A stretch of DNA of 64,000 nt from Sordariomycetes sp. S80-01Y (lineage: Eukaryota > Ascomycota > Sordariomycetes): NCBI GenBank assembly GCA_037042185.1, contig JAXQJY010000028.1, positions 1,550,001 through 1,614,000 on the forward strand, given 5' to 3'. Below the pieces are notes generated by a model. It ran no database searches. It saw only the letters and a list, made by a program, of their open reading frames with translations, and was not told where the DNA came from. The first letter of the stretch is position 1; every line of letters begins with the position of its first letter. Of this stretch, positions 9,684-21,442 are shown one piece after another. The translations under genes were made by a program, and so were the position numbers.

Positions 9684-12137
9684 ATGGACGGGCACGGGTA
9701 TCGGCCGAACGGGGACGACTATGGCGTGCCCCCAAGATCTGGGATCGATCCTAACGGTAGAGTCGTGGTGGACTCTTACCGAGGGGACATCGTAAATGGC
9801 TTCGAGCAAAAGCCGCCAGTTCACAATAATGTAGGATGTCTACTGCATCCCGACCGAATCTTGCGCTGACAGGTTAGATGAACCCCGAACGACCGCAGAG
9901 CTCCGCGCTGGTAGACCTGAAAGATCCGATTCAAATACACCTCCTTACCGAGACCGCCTTGACCGACAGCAAAGAATACGAGATACTGTCACAAGAGGAA
10001 ATCGACGACTTGAAGAAGCAGGTCCAGACCATCAGTCAGCGCATAGTCGTTACACGATCGAACCTCCTCATTCAATCCAAGTACCGCGATGCGGCAATCT
10101 CCATGGCAAAGCTATATTCGCCAACGAGAGACGCGCCGGATCAAAGGACTGACCAGGATAGGGAAGCCGAGATTGAGCGCGAGGAGTGCGAGCGCAAGTG
10201 TGAGGAGCTGGCAGCGGAGCTATTCTACCTTGAGAAGGGGGTTATGGAGCCAAAGAGGAGGTTATTGGAGCACACTGCTGGAATCCTTCAGCTCACACAC
10301 AAAGCATCAAGCAAGAAGACCATGGCGCCCAACGGTCAGCCTTTGAATGGTGTGCCGGGCAGTCCAGAGAGCATGTACACCTACACACAAGGGCGCAATA
10401 GCCTCGACGGGCCGGACGATTTCTACACCGACGACACTGGCTTCCATGGATTCGACAATCTGGACACTCGTGGACCTCGGAAAAATGCGATTGAGATTCC
10501 CCTGAAGTCACCGATCCGCGAACAGCAGAGTCAACTGAAGGAGGAGATGGACGCCTTGCGCGATTTGGTTGGCGAGATGGAGCAGAGGTTGGGGAACTTG
10601 AATGGGTCTTTACGGGACACGATTGTGCGTTTCAATCCCGAGGACAACGCCGGTTTCGAAGGGCCACCGATGGCGTCTGGGGCAGCGAAGCCTGGCGACG
10701 TGCTGAGAAGCCAGGTCGAGTATCTCGAAAGCGGACTCATGGCGGTCCAAGCGGAGCAGGAATCGTTCATCGCCCAACCAAGAGGGGGAGGCGGTGCCGA
10801 TGAGAAGGAGCTTCAAATGCTGTGGGACCTGATCCAGTCAGGGTACACTGGCATCAAGCAGCAAAAGGACGAGCGTCGTCAGGCACGTGCTGAGAGGGGC
10901 TTGGAAGACGACGAGTCGGACGACGATGGCATCGACTTGTCCGAGACGTACACAATCTTCAACTTCTCATCGCGGGTGCGCTGGCTGTACAGGCAGGCAA
11001 CCATGCTGAAAGACCAAAAGTCCGTGCTCAAGCGCCAGATCAAGCAACAGCGCGAGCTGAACAACAAATCGGATGCCGAGAAGGATGCCGAGCTGGCGAA
11101 CAAGCAAGAAGAGCTTGAGCAAAACCAGCTCATTCTCGACCGCGCGGAGAAGGATGCCATGGATGCCCAGAAGATGCTATCTGAGGCACTGGAAGACTTA
11201 GAGAAGGCTCGGGCAGAAGGCAATTCTTCTCAGGCCGTGCAGGAGGAGCTGCAAGAGCGTAGGGAGCGGACGCAAGCTTTGGAAGACAGGCTCCGAGAAG
11301 CCCTCAAGGAGCTCGACAGCGCCAACGAAGACAGCCAGACACAGAAGAAGCGCCTTGCCGCTGTCGACGCCTCCATCACCGCGTTGGGCTCGCAGCTCGA
11401 CGAGGCGACTGCCTCCCGCGAGGAGGCCGAGCAACGCGCCGAAGAGCTCCAGCAACAGCTTGACGAGCAACAGACTGCTCTCCAGGCACGCGAGAAGGAG
11501 TACGAAGATCTGAACCTTGAGTACGCCGAGCTCAAGACAGAGGTCACAATCGCCCGCGCAGAACTTGACGGCGCTTACGGAACGCGAGCCGAGCGCGCAG
11601 CCGACGTGGCCGCTGCCCAGACAGCCAACGAGGTGGACCGTCTACGTGAGGAGCTTGCCGCCACGGCGAAGGAGCTCGAAGAGATCACCAAGGAGACGAT
11701 CGCTTCAGAGCGCGAGAAGCTGGATCTCGAAGCCAAGCTGGACGAGGCACTGGCTGTCAAGTCAGAGGTTGAGGGCGAGATCGGGGCCTTGAGGGAGCGT
11801 CTTGACGAGGAGACGAAGCGGTCTAGGGAGCGCATCTCCAAGCTGCAAGACGAGCTTGACGGGGAGAAGCTGAGAGCCGGAAGGGGCTCGGGCGAGGGTA
11901 GCAGACCCGGGGCAGGGGCAAGCATGCTGAGTGAGCAGTTCAGGACAACGATGAGGGAGGAGAGGAAGAAGTTCCAGGAGGACATCAAGGTAAGTTTCTT
12001 CAGCTCAACCCAGACCGAAGAGGTGCTAATGAGTGCCGCAGGAGGAGCGTGCCCGCAACAGGAAGCTGGAAGAGGAGATTTCACGTCTCAAACGCTCATT
12101 AGGGCCCGGCAAGAGCCCACTCAGCCCACGCTCATGA
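9684..12137 (+). CDS. Uds1-domain coiled-coil protein (up-regulated during septation)
   Basis: Three exons, 9684-9830, 9878-11989 and 12042-12137; 784 residues. Introns of 47 and 52 bases are both phase 0, and the last has a GCTAATGAG branch region. Residues about 65-190 (ALTDSKEYEILSQEEIDDLKKQV, then TRSNLLIQSKYRDAAISMAKLYS) match the Uds1 domain found in fission-yeast and other fungal proteins induced during septation. From about residue 210, and especially 400-780, the protein is almost continuous coiled coil rich in Glu/Lys/Arg/Leu. This suggests a structural or scaffold role at septa or the cortex. An acidic patch (DDDESDDDGIDLSE-like) lies near 330. The first exon codes for a Tyr/Gly/Asp-rich leader without known function. 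Molecular role is inferred only from the domain name and shape. Confidence 0.85.
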
Positions 12138-13825
12138 CCCGTCATTGCCTGAACGACGACCTCATTTCCCCAGTCTGCACCACGAACAGCATCATTAAGC
12201 ATGGAACACGGGCGTTTTTCTCATTCGGCTCCAACATTAGACATCGTTACCCGAGGAACGATTTGGATCGGCAAGTTTTCTATCTGGGGCGGCTTCAAGT
12301 CATTTTCTGGATCACGTATGTATGTATGTATGTTTGGGACTCTCATGGTTTACAAGGGTGGCACTACGGGGGGGTTGGTAGATATGCAAGGAAATAGAAA
12401 GACCCTCGAGGGAATACAGCACCACGCTAGACTCTCTCACCTTCCGTTAGTAAGACAAGAGGCCGCCATGGAGCCCTTCAACTGCATCTGCGGGCACTTC
12501 CTATACGTTATAAGCTGGCACTTGAGGACTTCTTCCTTGCTGTCCTCGACGCATAGTATCTGCCCGAGGCACGCGCTACAAGCCCCCGTGCAATAGAATT
12601 ACCAAAGGAGCACTCCGGAGGAAGTCGTCGAAAGGACCAGGCTAGATGAAAATACAGGGTTTGAGGCTCTTGGTCTGCAGCTATCTGAGACTGAAGTCCG
12701 ATCGTCTCAGACACGCGCGAAGAAATCACCACGTACATTAGGCTTACCTCACCATGCCTCTTCGTCGTGGCAACAGATGCGACATGCATTGAATGTTCCG
12801 GAAGGGACGAAGTACCTCTACCTTGTCTCTCATCCGAGGCGCGAGGCGCGAGCCGATGACCGCCAAGGCCGTTTTCCCATCGCAGCCTGACGGCGGCGGA
12901 GCTGAGGGCTGCATAAGTTTTGAGGGCTCACAGGTAAAAGCTCAGCCACACAACCATCATGGCCCCGAGCACGGCAATTCAGCCACTGCAAGTCATCGGG
13001 GCTCGGAAATAGATCTCACACCTACAGCGGCGTCTCCGATGCGGTCGAATGACTAAAGCACTGACATGCGACGATATTGAGTCATCCCCCGTGAGCTACG
13101 AGCTGCGTTAACAGCGGGCGAGGGCAATTTTGACAGGTGCGAGGAACGGAGTCGACGGGAGTGACGTCGGGGCGCTCGGCATTGGGGGCGCTCGGATACC
13201 TTCCGGGAAAAGCCCCCTTTCGTCACGCACGTGGCGACCCTGTCCGCCTGGGGCGAGGCGGTCTCATGATCAATTCGTGATTTCCATGTTCCACACCGTG
13301 TAAGGTAAGGCATCCCACCACTTTATGGGGACGACGAAACCTTTTTTTTGTTTGAGTGAGCAAATAATGATAGTCATCTCGTCTTGAGGGACACATGTAA
13401 GGGAGGGGCCGCTTTGACGAACTGGATAGTGGCCAACAATCATTGATTATTTGTGATGACCTCTGACGACCTGTACTCCCATGGGATGTCAGCCTCGGTG
13501 TGCAATTAATTAATACCTTGCAATCTAGACTAGCATCGGTGAGCAGATTGAGCGGCCGACATCGTGAGGTAGAATGCGCTTTTGTGATGGCCGAGAAGAA
13601 AATGGACCAAAGGAGTGAGAAGCTCTGTGGGTGTCTGCATGCGAAAGCAGCCAGCCTTGTTGGTTGTGAGAGTCTAGAGGCTCAGTATGAGAGCCTGTTC
13701 AAACTGTGTGCACCTTGAACCAGTCTACAGAAGGGATTCGGTGCAGGTTTCCCCTCATTCTCGTTCAGTTACGCTGAACCATAGATCACACCATTCACCG
13801 ACCAGCATCCCGCGCTCAATTCAAT
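12138..13825. other. intergenic, 1.7 kb
   Basis: No supported gene. A (TATG)n microsatellite sits at about 12316-12334, inside the likely 3' UTR of the upstream gene. The 600 bases before 13826 probably hold the promoter of the small membrane-protein gene. Confidence 0.5.
12316..12334. repeat. TATG microsatellite
   Basis: About four and a half TATG/GTAT tandem units directly visible downstream of the Uds1-domain gene. Confidence 0.8.
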
Positions 13826-14281
13826 ATGGCTCAGCGAGCCGGGTCCGACAAGCCTCAGCCCTTCAACTCGGGTATTTTTCTCACCGGTCTCGCCACGGCC
13901 TTCGGTCTTTGGGTCATCACCGGCGCCCTCGCCTACAACGACAGGACCTATCCATCCGAGGACACGGCGGGTTGGGGTTTCGTTCTGACTTGCACCGTCA
14001 TCCCTCTCACCTTCTTCACGGTTGTTGGCAATACCCTGCCGGAATATGAGGCCATTGCCAGCCCGCCTCGCAAGGCATCGAGCTGGGCCATCACGGCCGT
14101 TCTCACCTTCTCAATCAGCACCACAATCGCATTTTGCATTGTTACTGCCAGCAGCAGGAGGCTGCTGGAACACGTATTTCTCATCTTGAGCAGTGCATAC
14201 GCGGTGGTATTGGTTGAAGCGGCCACCGGCTGTGTGACGAGCTTCTCACGGCGACTGGAGAGCGCGGCCGCGGCGGCTTGA
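13826..14281 (+). CDS. small tetraspan membrane protein, unknown function
   Basis: Single exon, 151 residues, not recognised by family. Four hydrophobic segments are visible: about 16-37 (GIFLTGLATAFGLWVITGAL), 49-67 (GWGFVLTCTVIPLTFFTVV), 85-106 (WAITAVLTFSISTTIAFCIV) and 113-133 (EHVFLILSSAYAVVLVEA). The spacing suggests four membrane helices with both ends on the same side. The short N-terminus is polar with no cleavable signal. The tail ends in an alanine run. The start has an A at -3 and the frame is free of splice signals. Coding is supported by the regular hydrophobic pattern rather than homology, so the call is moderate. Confidence 0.65.
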   Translation: MAQRAGSDKPQPFNSGIFLTGLATAFGLWVITGALAYNDRTYPSEDTAGWGFVLTCTVIPLTFFTVVGNTLPEYEAIASPPRKASSWAITAVLTFSISTTIAFCIVTASSRRLLEHVFLILSSAYAVVLVEAATGCVTSFSRRLESAAAAA

Positions 14282-15261
14282 ATAAGCGACATCAATGACG
14301 GTAAACGATCCCAGAAGTCGCCATTTGCATGGTTGTCGGGTGTAGTCCGCCGTCTCATACAGTTGCAATGGATTGCCTATTAGCCACACTAAAACATGTT
14401 TGCTTTTTTTTCCAAACAAAGTGCTGTAGAGAGGACAGACAGGGACCCATACGCAGCACTGTCAGTCAATGTTTGTCCAGGCCAATAAAAGCGAGGGCGT
14501 GAGTCTCGAAATTATGATTCGAGCCTTCCGAGGCACTGGTGAGTAAGGAAATCGCACGAGATCTCGTGACAATCATGCGGTGTCCCTCGCGAGCTGACAT
14601 TCACGTCGGACCACATATTGCGGAGCAGCTGTGAATGAAGATGATGAAACCAGCGCCGCGTCAAGGAGCACGTCGCTGCAACCCCGGAAATTGTCCATGT
14701 CGGCCAACGGAGGTCGGTCCAACACTCGGTGTGAAGAGGTCCGGCCGCAGTCGCATTCGCAGTCGCAGTCGCGGCACCAGCGCAGTGCGGAAGGCTGCAC
14801 GCGGTCGAGGACCATAAGTTATTACACCGCCTACTGACCGGTCACCGTCACCCGTCGGTGCGTGTGCGTTCGGGGGAGGCGATGGTGGTGTAGGGGAGCA
14901 CCGTTGCCGCCGTACGGAGTAGCAGTGGCTCAAGTTGGGGGGGTGCTGCAAGCGGACGTCACGGCGAGCCTCACTTTTTTTTTTTGGGCAATTTGCGGTG
15001 CAGGTCTAGCAAGATGCCGGGGTAGCCTTTCCTGCCCGTGGGTTTGGCAATGGGTTGGTCATGGTGAGCTGATCATTAGCTTCGCATGGTCATGTACGAC
15101 CGCACCGATCCTCACGGCTGGGAGACTTTGCGAGGTAGCGAGCAATAAACATCTGCAAGAGTCTGGGACGGTCGAGCGGTGTTTGCCTCGTCGTGTGACT
15201 CCCTTGCTGCGATGCGCATGTTGACAGCCGGTTGTACTGTTGGGTTGGACGTCGACGTCGT

Positions 15262-15292
15262 TGGCTGCGGCTTCGGCTGCGGCTTCGGCTGC
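15262..15292. repeat. GGCTGCGGCTTC tandem repeat
   Basis: Two and a half copies of a 12-base unit read directly on the plus strand. Confidence 0.8.
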
Positions 15293-15716
15293 AACTGCAA
15301 TTCACCGCATTCGAAAGCAAAGCACTTGCGAGCGCGAGTACCTCCAGTTGGTTAGGAGGTCCTGGGTGATAGCAGCCGTGCTATGCATCCTGGATGGAGC
15401 CGACAATCACAGCGTGCAGATGGGCTTCCATTTGAGCTCGCCGTCGCGTCGCCCACGAGCATCTTGCTAAGAACAGGCAGGAGGTGCGGAGATGGGGGGT
15501 CCCGGCCGGCTGGCGGGATGGGAGCCGGACTCGGGAGGGACAGGGTTGACAGGGCAGAGACAGAGAGACAGCCTCGCTCGAAGCGACGGAGGCTTGGGAG
15601 GGCCTGAGGACGACCCCCGGTGGAGCTTGCTCCGTAATTATGCACTTTGTTTGGAATTGGGAGACTGGCAAAGACGGGAACGTTGGGGTGAACCGCCCTG
15701 CTGGATCGGCAGGGGA

Positions 15717-15730
15717 GGGGGGGGGGGGGG
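15717..15730. repeat. 14-base guanine homopolymer
   Basis: Uninterrupted run of G, preceded by GGGGA. Such runs are error-prone in assemblies and can form quadruplex-like structures. Confidence 0.85.
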
Positions 15731-15910
15731 TTCAATTGGGGGCGGCCGAGGACCATCTGAACAAATCCCCAAGATCCGGGAGTCTCGATCTCAGCTCGCC
15801 TTTGTTTCCTCGTCGAGAGCCGCAGCCGGCCTCGTGTCATCCTTCTGGGTTGGACGGTACTGTGCCCGGAGTCCGGAGGCATTGGCGTCGATGCACTTAC
15901 GTTGGCTTGG

Positions 15911-15930
15911 CTTAGGCTTAGGCTTAGGTT
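15911..15930. repeat. short TTAGGC repeat
   Basis: Three units of TTAGGC (the last reads TTAGGT). It resembles but does not equal the usual fungal telomere unit TTAGGG, and it is internal and short. Confidence 0.7.
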
Positions 15931-18595
15931 GGGTTGCAGAAGATATCTCGTGATGATGAGAGAATGGTCCACAGCATCGAACCCGCGGTGCGGCAGATGC
16001 AGATGAGTCCAGAAGGGGCAGGGCCAGGCTCGAACCTACAAACTACGTCGCAAATCGCACAGATAATAGATGAAGTATGGCAGCGTGTGGCAGGTGACTC
16101 GTCGACGCCCAGGGCGCAGCGCAGGCCTTCGGACACGCCAGCATTCCATTCATTCCGGTGGGCTGATCCCATAGGCTTGCTAGGGAGGCACTTGGCGGCA
16201 GTGAGCGACTGCAGGGAGGCTGCCAGCAGACCAGACACTGCACTGCACTGCGCTGCGCTGCGCTCATTCATGCCCGCTCAGGCAGTGGTGCGTGAGGGCA
16301 CCACGACTCGTAGTGGTGGTCGCTCAGAAGGCAATGCCAATGCCGCTAGGAAAACGCGAATAAGAACGTACAGGCGAGGTGGTGCGTTGGCCACCAGAGG
16401 GATCAGCGAGGCCGGAGCTCAGGGGAAGGGGTCCAAGTGGATGATTCATCTCCACCGCGAGGACACCACCCAGCTGAACTTGAAAGCCACGAGCCGGAGC
16501 CAGAATCGCCATCGAAGAAAAAGGAAGCGACAGAAGGAAGGAAGCGATCTTGAAGAGGCAAAGAAACCGAATGTGTGTGGTCACTCGCTGGTATGTGTGG
16601 ACGGGCCACGCGAAGTGGCGTCTAATTCCAGCGCGGCGCCTCGGCTGCTGATTCAAGAAAGGCTGTTTGGCTGATGCGGTTTACTCGTACGGAGCAGTAC
16701 TACTAAGTACGTCGTACTGTGGTGCTGGTTCGCTGATGGGCCGGCGCAGGACGACTCATGCGCATGCGGCTCGCTACACACACAAAGCGTCCGTTCTCAA
16801 ATCTCACAAACGCGCTCGGAAGGCTGTTCCTAAATTTCGGGAGATCACGAGGTTGCATTGCGCGCTGGAATGGCCAGAGGCATACCGCATATGGGTGAGT
16901 GCAGCGCATCCAGCCAAAATACCTGGACGGGGTCCCTGCACCGCTCGCACCGCACGATACGGAGGCGGCGCAATGGGGCCTAAATGGCCATGTTGTCGGG
17001 GCTCGACGATGCATTCCAGTGCTGACTCGAGACGTGCGACGAATGCGCCTTCGAAACGCACCTCAAAAGTGAGGCCGTCCTGCGCATGTAGCAAAGGACA
17101 GGGGCAGAGCATGATGAAATGCAAGGGATCCTCACGTCCCGCGGCTCAGAAATGAGGTGGATTCACTGGAGAGACACTCATCTCTATTTATTGACGTCTT
17201 GGCCCTCTGTACCTCTGGTCGTCATAATGCTACCTACCTTACATACAAGCACAAGCACGGCTGCGCGCACAGTTGAGGCGCCGTCGGGCACGGGCTCTGG
17301 GACGCACAGCGCCTTTGCGTCCGCCGGGGCAGACATTTGCACGAAAGCGAAAGTAACCCTACTCAGTCAGTTTTGGGTTCGTCGAGAGGAGTAGGGCTCG
17401 TCAGGTACCAGTACCATCCTCCTGGAGGACCTAGCGCCGTGCGCAGGGAGGGTCGTGAAAAAGGTACCTGCCAGCCCGCCCATGATCAGGGGCAGCGACG
17501 TGTACCCACCATTTCAGAAGCCAAATGGGGCTACTGCATGCAGGCATGCCACCCCCAACTTCAATGCCACGCCTTCTCATGCGTCCGTGCCTGTAGCGTG
17601 TATTCTTAGTTCCGCTGTCCTTAGTCGTGTTTGGTGGCCAGGGAAAAAAGTGCGCTGCATGCCCGCTCCGTCAGATCAGTGAGCCTTGACGTACGAGACG
17701 TATTATCCAAGAGTGGTCCCGCCGTCGGCAACCCCTGACACTAACATCTGAGTCTCTAAGACCCCGGTCATCGCTCCTTCCCTCTGGGCCCTTCCCTTTC
17801 TTTCTTCCCCGAAACCGTTTCACTCTTTCTGCGCTGAATCAATCTCTCTCGCACATCTTGTCTCCTTCAAGTTGTACTTTCTCTTCCCTCGTCCCGCTGA
17901 CTTTACTGCCCTTGTGCTCACTCATCCGTCCGGTGTTGCACTGAAAGGTCTCCCTTTTCGACTCCACGGGGCTCCCTCCGAACCACGCAATACCCAACTC
18001 CGATAAAGGCCCAAAAGACACCTTAGGCCCTTCCTCAACCGAGGACGACGATACGTTGCGAAGACATTATACCTGCAGGACAACCAGGGTTTGGCTCCGA
18101 CAAACAGCTGCGAGAAGACGTGGCTAGCGAAGGACCAACCGCACACGCTACATCCCTTCACCGCTTCCTATCAATCGACCGTCCACAAAGACGCGAGAAC
18201 ACGCCAATTCATGTACGTATGACTCTTACGATGATCCTGGCCCTTGAAGGATACAATGGTGCTGGTTCTGGGCATTTGTTTGGGCTGCTCCGGTCTGGAG
18301 ATGGGTGTCGGGATCTGGGGGCTGCAAACGTCCGCCCTCCTGAGTGCCCACGCGAACGTCACGCATTTGCCCTCACCAGCACCCATGCAACTGTCCTCGA
18401 GACTCAGCAGCCGACAATGTCCACCTGCACATTCAAGTTTCTTTAACTAATTATTCTAAAGACGTGGCAGTCTTAATTGACTCCGCCCGCTGAACTTCCA
18501 ACGAGTAAACGCGACGCCCAGCCGGAAACCACGGCCGAGTCGCGGCAAGTTTTAGGGGAACACTTGACATTCTCATCCGACACCAGGCCAATCCA

Positions 18596-20467
18596 ATGAT
18601 GAATTCGGGACGTGATGCGAGTGGCTCTATGCCTTCGAGGCGGACGATGTCCGTCAGCGAGACCGACCCAAGACCGGAGCTCGACTCCGAAGCACAGACG
18701 CAGCAAGAGGAGGCACCGCAAGATACAACAGTGGTGTCGCGAGAAGCGCACAAGAAGCATGCAAAGGCTCCATCATCTGGGAGGGCAGCTACCATAGCAG
18801 ATCTTCCTCGAGCGCCGTCTGACGATCCTCGAACACCAAATCCAGATCACCTAGCAGGAAAGTCTCATGCTTCGAGTCAGCTGCCGATGCCACCCATCAC
18901 AAAACACACGCTAAGCGAACTTGATGTCACAAAGATCGTATACAACTCCAAGTTACGGCATGACATCAACTTTGATCCTGAGCTGCATTTCCGGCCGAAC
19001 CTCGAAGGGGACAGGGGCAAGAAGAAGCAAGAACGGTCGAATTCGTTCTGGAGAACCCTCAGGGACCAGCTCTCCATGTTTGTCGACCCGTCACAGCAAG
19101 CCGACTTCTTTCAGAGATATGCCCAAGGCGGCGAGTGGTGTCTCCCGATTCTCCTCAAGACGATCAAGGAAATTCTCGAGACGCTGGTTCCTCAAAGGGA
19201 TCGTCAGCTTTTGGACGAGGGCCTGAACGTCGACTTGAAAATGCAAGAATTCTACAAGGGTGCCCTGGACCTGAACAAGATGGCCGACTGGCTATCTGGC
19301 GTCTTGAAATCCCACTGTGCCCCGATGCGGGATGAGGAGGTGGATAGCATGGCAACCCTGATCCAGTCGGGCAACCAAGAAAACGACATTGGCAAATTGG
19401 TTCTGGGCATGAGGGAACTTCTTACGGTTCTGGAACACATGAAGCTCGACGTGGCCAACCACCAGATCCGCTGCCTGCGACCAATGCTTATCCAGGACAC
19501 CGTTCACTTCGAGCAGCGCTTTTTCGCGAAGAAGATTTCCCAAGGACGGGTCAATATCGACTACTCAAAGGAGTGGTACGAGCAAGCCAAGACTGCGTAC
19601 GGAAGCAACGCGCCAGGGGGCTTCGGTGCCATGCACGTTCTCTTCGAGGGTCTCACTCAGCTCATCCTGCCATCTCGCAGCGTCGACGTTCCTGAAACCT
19701 TCCAGCACGACCAGGAGCGCCTGATGAAGTTCCGCGGCGAGGCCTTGGATGCCATCAACCTGGACATCTGCATGCGTCTCTATGATAACCTCGAGCGCAT
19801 GTCGAATAGCCATGCTCAGATGAACTTCGCCGCAGTCGACGAGGTTTCGGGGACTTCATCGAGGACTTTCAGCGCCGAATTTAGCAACCCCTTTACTCAG
19901 TCTCGCCCATCGAGCCTCGTCTTCAGCGACGCTTCGTCTCCTCGCTCGTCATTCGGCAGCGTTCCGGCCTACGTCGCCCCTGACCAGCACGAATCCAGCC
20001 AAAAGAGCCGGAACCTCTATAATTCCCTCCTTGCTCTGCTCTACACCGCCCCCCACGCCAGCAACCCCATTGCCCGGTGGCAGTCGGTTGCTCCCGCCAT
20101 GGCTGTCGAGATCTTCCGCTACTTGAACAACGCACCTCCTGAGCAACTCCAGACAATCGAAATGGCCTTGAACGAGAGCTTGTGTCAATATGATTCGGGC
20201 AAATTCCGCGAGGCCGAGGCGGACTTCCATGGCCGCCTCATGCAGGAGCTCAGTGACAAGGTCAGGGAGTACAAGGGATTGTCATGCGTGTCTCTCTACA
20301 CTGCCGTGTCTGAGCGAAGGACGCCTCAATCGGGCGCCGCCAGAGACCTATACCAGAGCGTGAGGGACGGAGAGGATCTGGCCTTTGACGACCTGTCCAC
20401 AAGGTTAGCCCACGTCGGCATACTACACTGGAGAGTATGGGCTGGCATGGCTTACATGGAGGAATAA
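18596..20467 (+). CDS. TCP11/Sok1-family protein
   Basis: Single exon in this model, 623 residues. The first ~100 residues are a low-complexity Ser/Pro/Glu tail. From about residue 104 (TLSELDVTKIVYNSKLRHDINFDPELHFRP-type start) to the end runs a helical TCP11 domain, including the recognisable IRCLRPMLIQDTVHFEQRFF segment near 300. In yeasts the homologue Sok1 is a multicopy suppressor of protein kinase A loss, linking the family to cAMP signalling. In mammals TCP11 acts in sperm cAMP/PKA signalling. A serine-rich insert lies at about 418-470. The start at 18596 is the first of two adjacent ATGs and directly follows a plausible 3' splice site, so an upstream noncoding or short coding exon cannot be excluded. 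It converges on KSH1 downstream. Confidence 0.88.
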   Translation: MMNSGRDASGSMPSRRTMSVSETDPRPELDSEAQTQQEEAPQDTTVVSREAHKKHAKAPSSGRAATIADLPRAPSDDPRTPNPDHLAGKSHASSQLPMPPITKHTLSELDVTKIVYNSKLRHDINFDPELHFRPNLEGDRGKKKQERSNSFWRTLRDQLSMFVDPSQQADFFQRYAQGGEWCLPILLKTIKEILETLVPQRDRQLLDEGLNVDLKMQEFYKGALDLNKMADWLSGVLKSHCAPMRDEEVDSMATLIQSGNQENDIGKLVLGMRELLTVLEHMKLDVANHQIRCLRPMLIQDTVHFEQRFFAKKISQGRVNIDYSKEWYEQAKTAYGSNAPGGFGAMHVLFEGLTQLILPSRSVDVPETFQHDQERLMKFRGEALDAINLDICMRLYDNLERMSNSHAQMNFAAVDEVSGTSSRTFSAEFSNPFTQSRPSSLVFSDASSPRSSFGSVPAYVAPDQHESSQKSRNLYNSLLALLYTAPHASNPIARWQSVAPAMAVEIFRYLNNAPPEQLQTIEMALNESLCQYDSGKFREAEADFHGRLMQELSDKVREYKGLSCVSLYTAVSERRTPQSGAARDLYQSVRDGEDLAFDDLSTRLAHVGILHWRVWAGMAYMEE

Positions 20468-21442
20468 GCCTCGACATTGGTCAATCATGAAGCTGATTCC
20501 GAGATTTCCTTCTTAATACCCTGGCGAAAATCATCACGGCGCAAGTCGCCAGTGGAGACGGTCGACACCACAACATCATTATACCACTTAATCACCACGA
20601 ACGGCCATCTACGACTTCAAGGTCGCATCTTCTATCGTCATTCATACCATTTGCATTTTCGGCGTTAAACAGACGGGTGGCGGCGAACCAACTTTCACAG
20701 GGCAGGTTGACTCTGGCCCTTTTCATTTTGTTCCTTTTACCTTTCCATCAACACACAAGGTTGGCTGGACTACCGGAGCGAGGGGGTCTGCATTTTATCA
20801 CTCATTTACAAGGTTCTCTCTTTTATGCCAGAGAATAGAGATGCACTGGTTGGAGGTCAGGAAAGACCCTTGCAGAGTTTGATTGCTTTTTTTGCGTCGT
20901 CTCATCGGTGAGATGAAGACATGGAGGCTTCCTAGACGGAGTGTACATAGGGTGACCTGGGTGCTAGTAACCCGGCTTCACGGCTGGGGATCCAGAATTG
21001 ACTCGCCGAGTTTAACAATATTCAGAATTAGAGCTTGCTGTCTCGTGACTTGTGATCTGTCGTGCCTTGTCGTTTTGCAGTTACCTAGTGATAGACCGTA
21101 GTGTCTCGACTCCGATAAGTAGTGTCGCCTCCGTAATATCTGCGCTGACGCCTTGCCGTCGACAGGAAGTCCTGAGAATAATTCCGGCACCGTCGACTGA
21201 AGCCACAACAGTCTAATTGGTATATTCTTTCCTTGCCCCCAATGCTTTGGGCATCAGGGGGCCAGGCACCACCCAGCTTGCACTCGAGGGCCCTGATGGC
21301 AGCTCGTTTTCGCTTGATGACGTCTCGGAGCCAGAATTATGTACGCCCATCCGCCTCTTGGGAATCTCATTGCCAAACGCCATATCCTTATCCCGTTGAT
21401 CCAGTTGCTCTTTCTTTCGTAATCGTTGCGTGGGTGTCGTTT
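20468..21442. other. intergenic between converging TCP11 and KSH1 genes
   Basis: Two 3' flanks, with no coding signal beyond chance frames. An AT-richer stretch near 20560-20660 probably belongs to the TCP11 3' UTR. Confidence 0.5.

Larger units (their letters stand above)
14282..18595. other. 4.3-kb gene-poor region rich in short tandem repeats
   Basis: Overlapping open frames up to about 246 codons occur on both strands, but none has a domain, consistent composition or splice logic. The stretch collects simple repeats: GCAGTC hexamers (14745-14775), an 11-T run (14975-14985), a GGCTGCGGCTTC repeat (15262-15292), a 14-G run (15717-15730), TTAGGC units (15911-15930) and CACTGC/CGCTGC units (16235-16264). 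The final 800 bases are pyrimidine-rich (17760-17920) and probably form the promoter and leader of the TCP11 gene. A 5'-UTR intron is possible there, because CACCAG at about 18582-18587 would be a good acceptor just before the start. Confidence 0.5.

Noticed and set aside
15911-15930. Possible internal telomere repeat
   Set aside because: Only three TTAGGC units, not the TTAGGG of filamentous fungi, and no subtelomeric context.
16020-16045. GGTTCGAGCC on the minus strand, resembling a tRNA B box
   Set aside because: No A box, weak T-stem pairing and no acceptor stem in the flanks.
15352-16674. Frames of 206 (minus) and 246 (plus) codons in the gene-poor island
   Set aside because: Overlap each other's repeat tracts, contain homopolymer-derived residues and show no domain or splice support.
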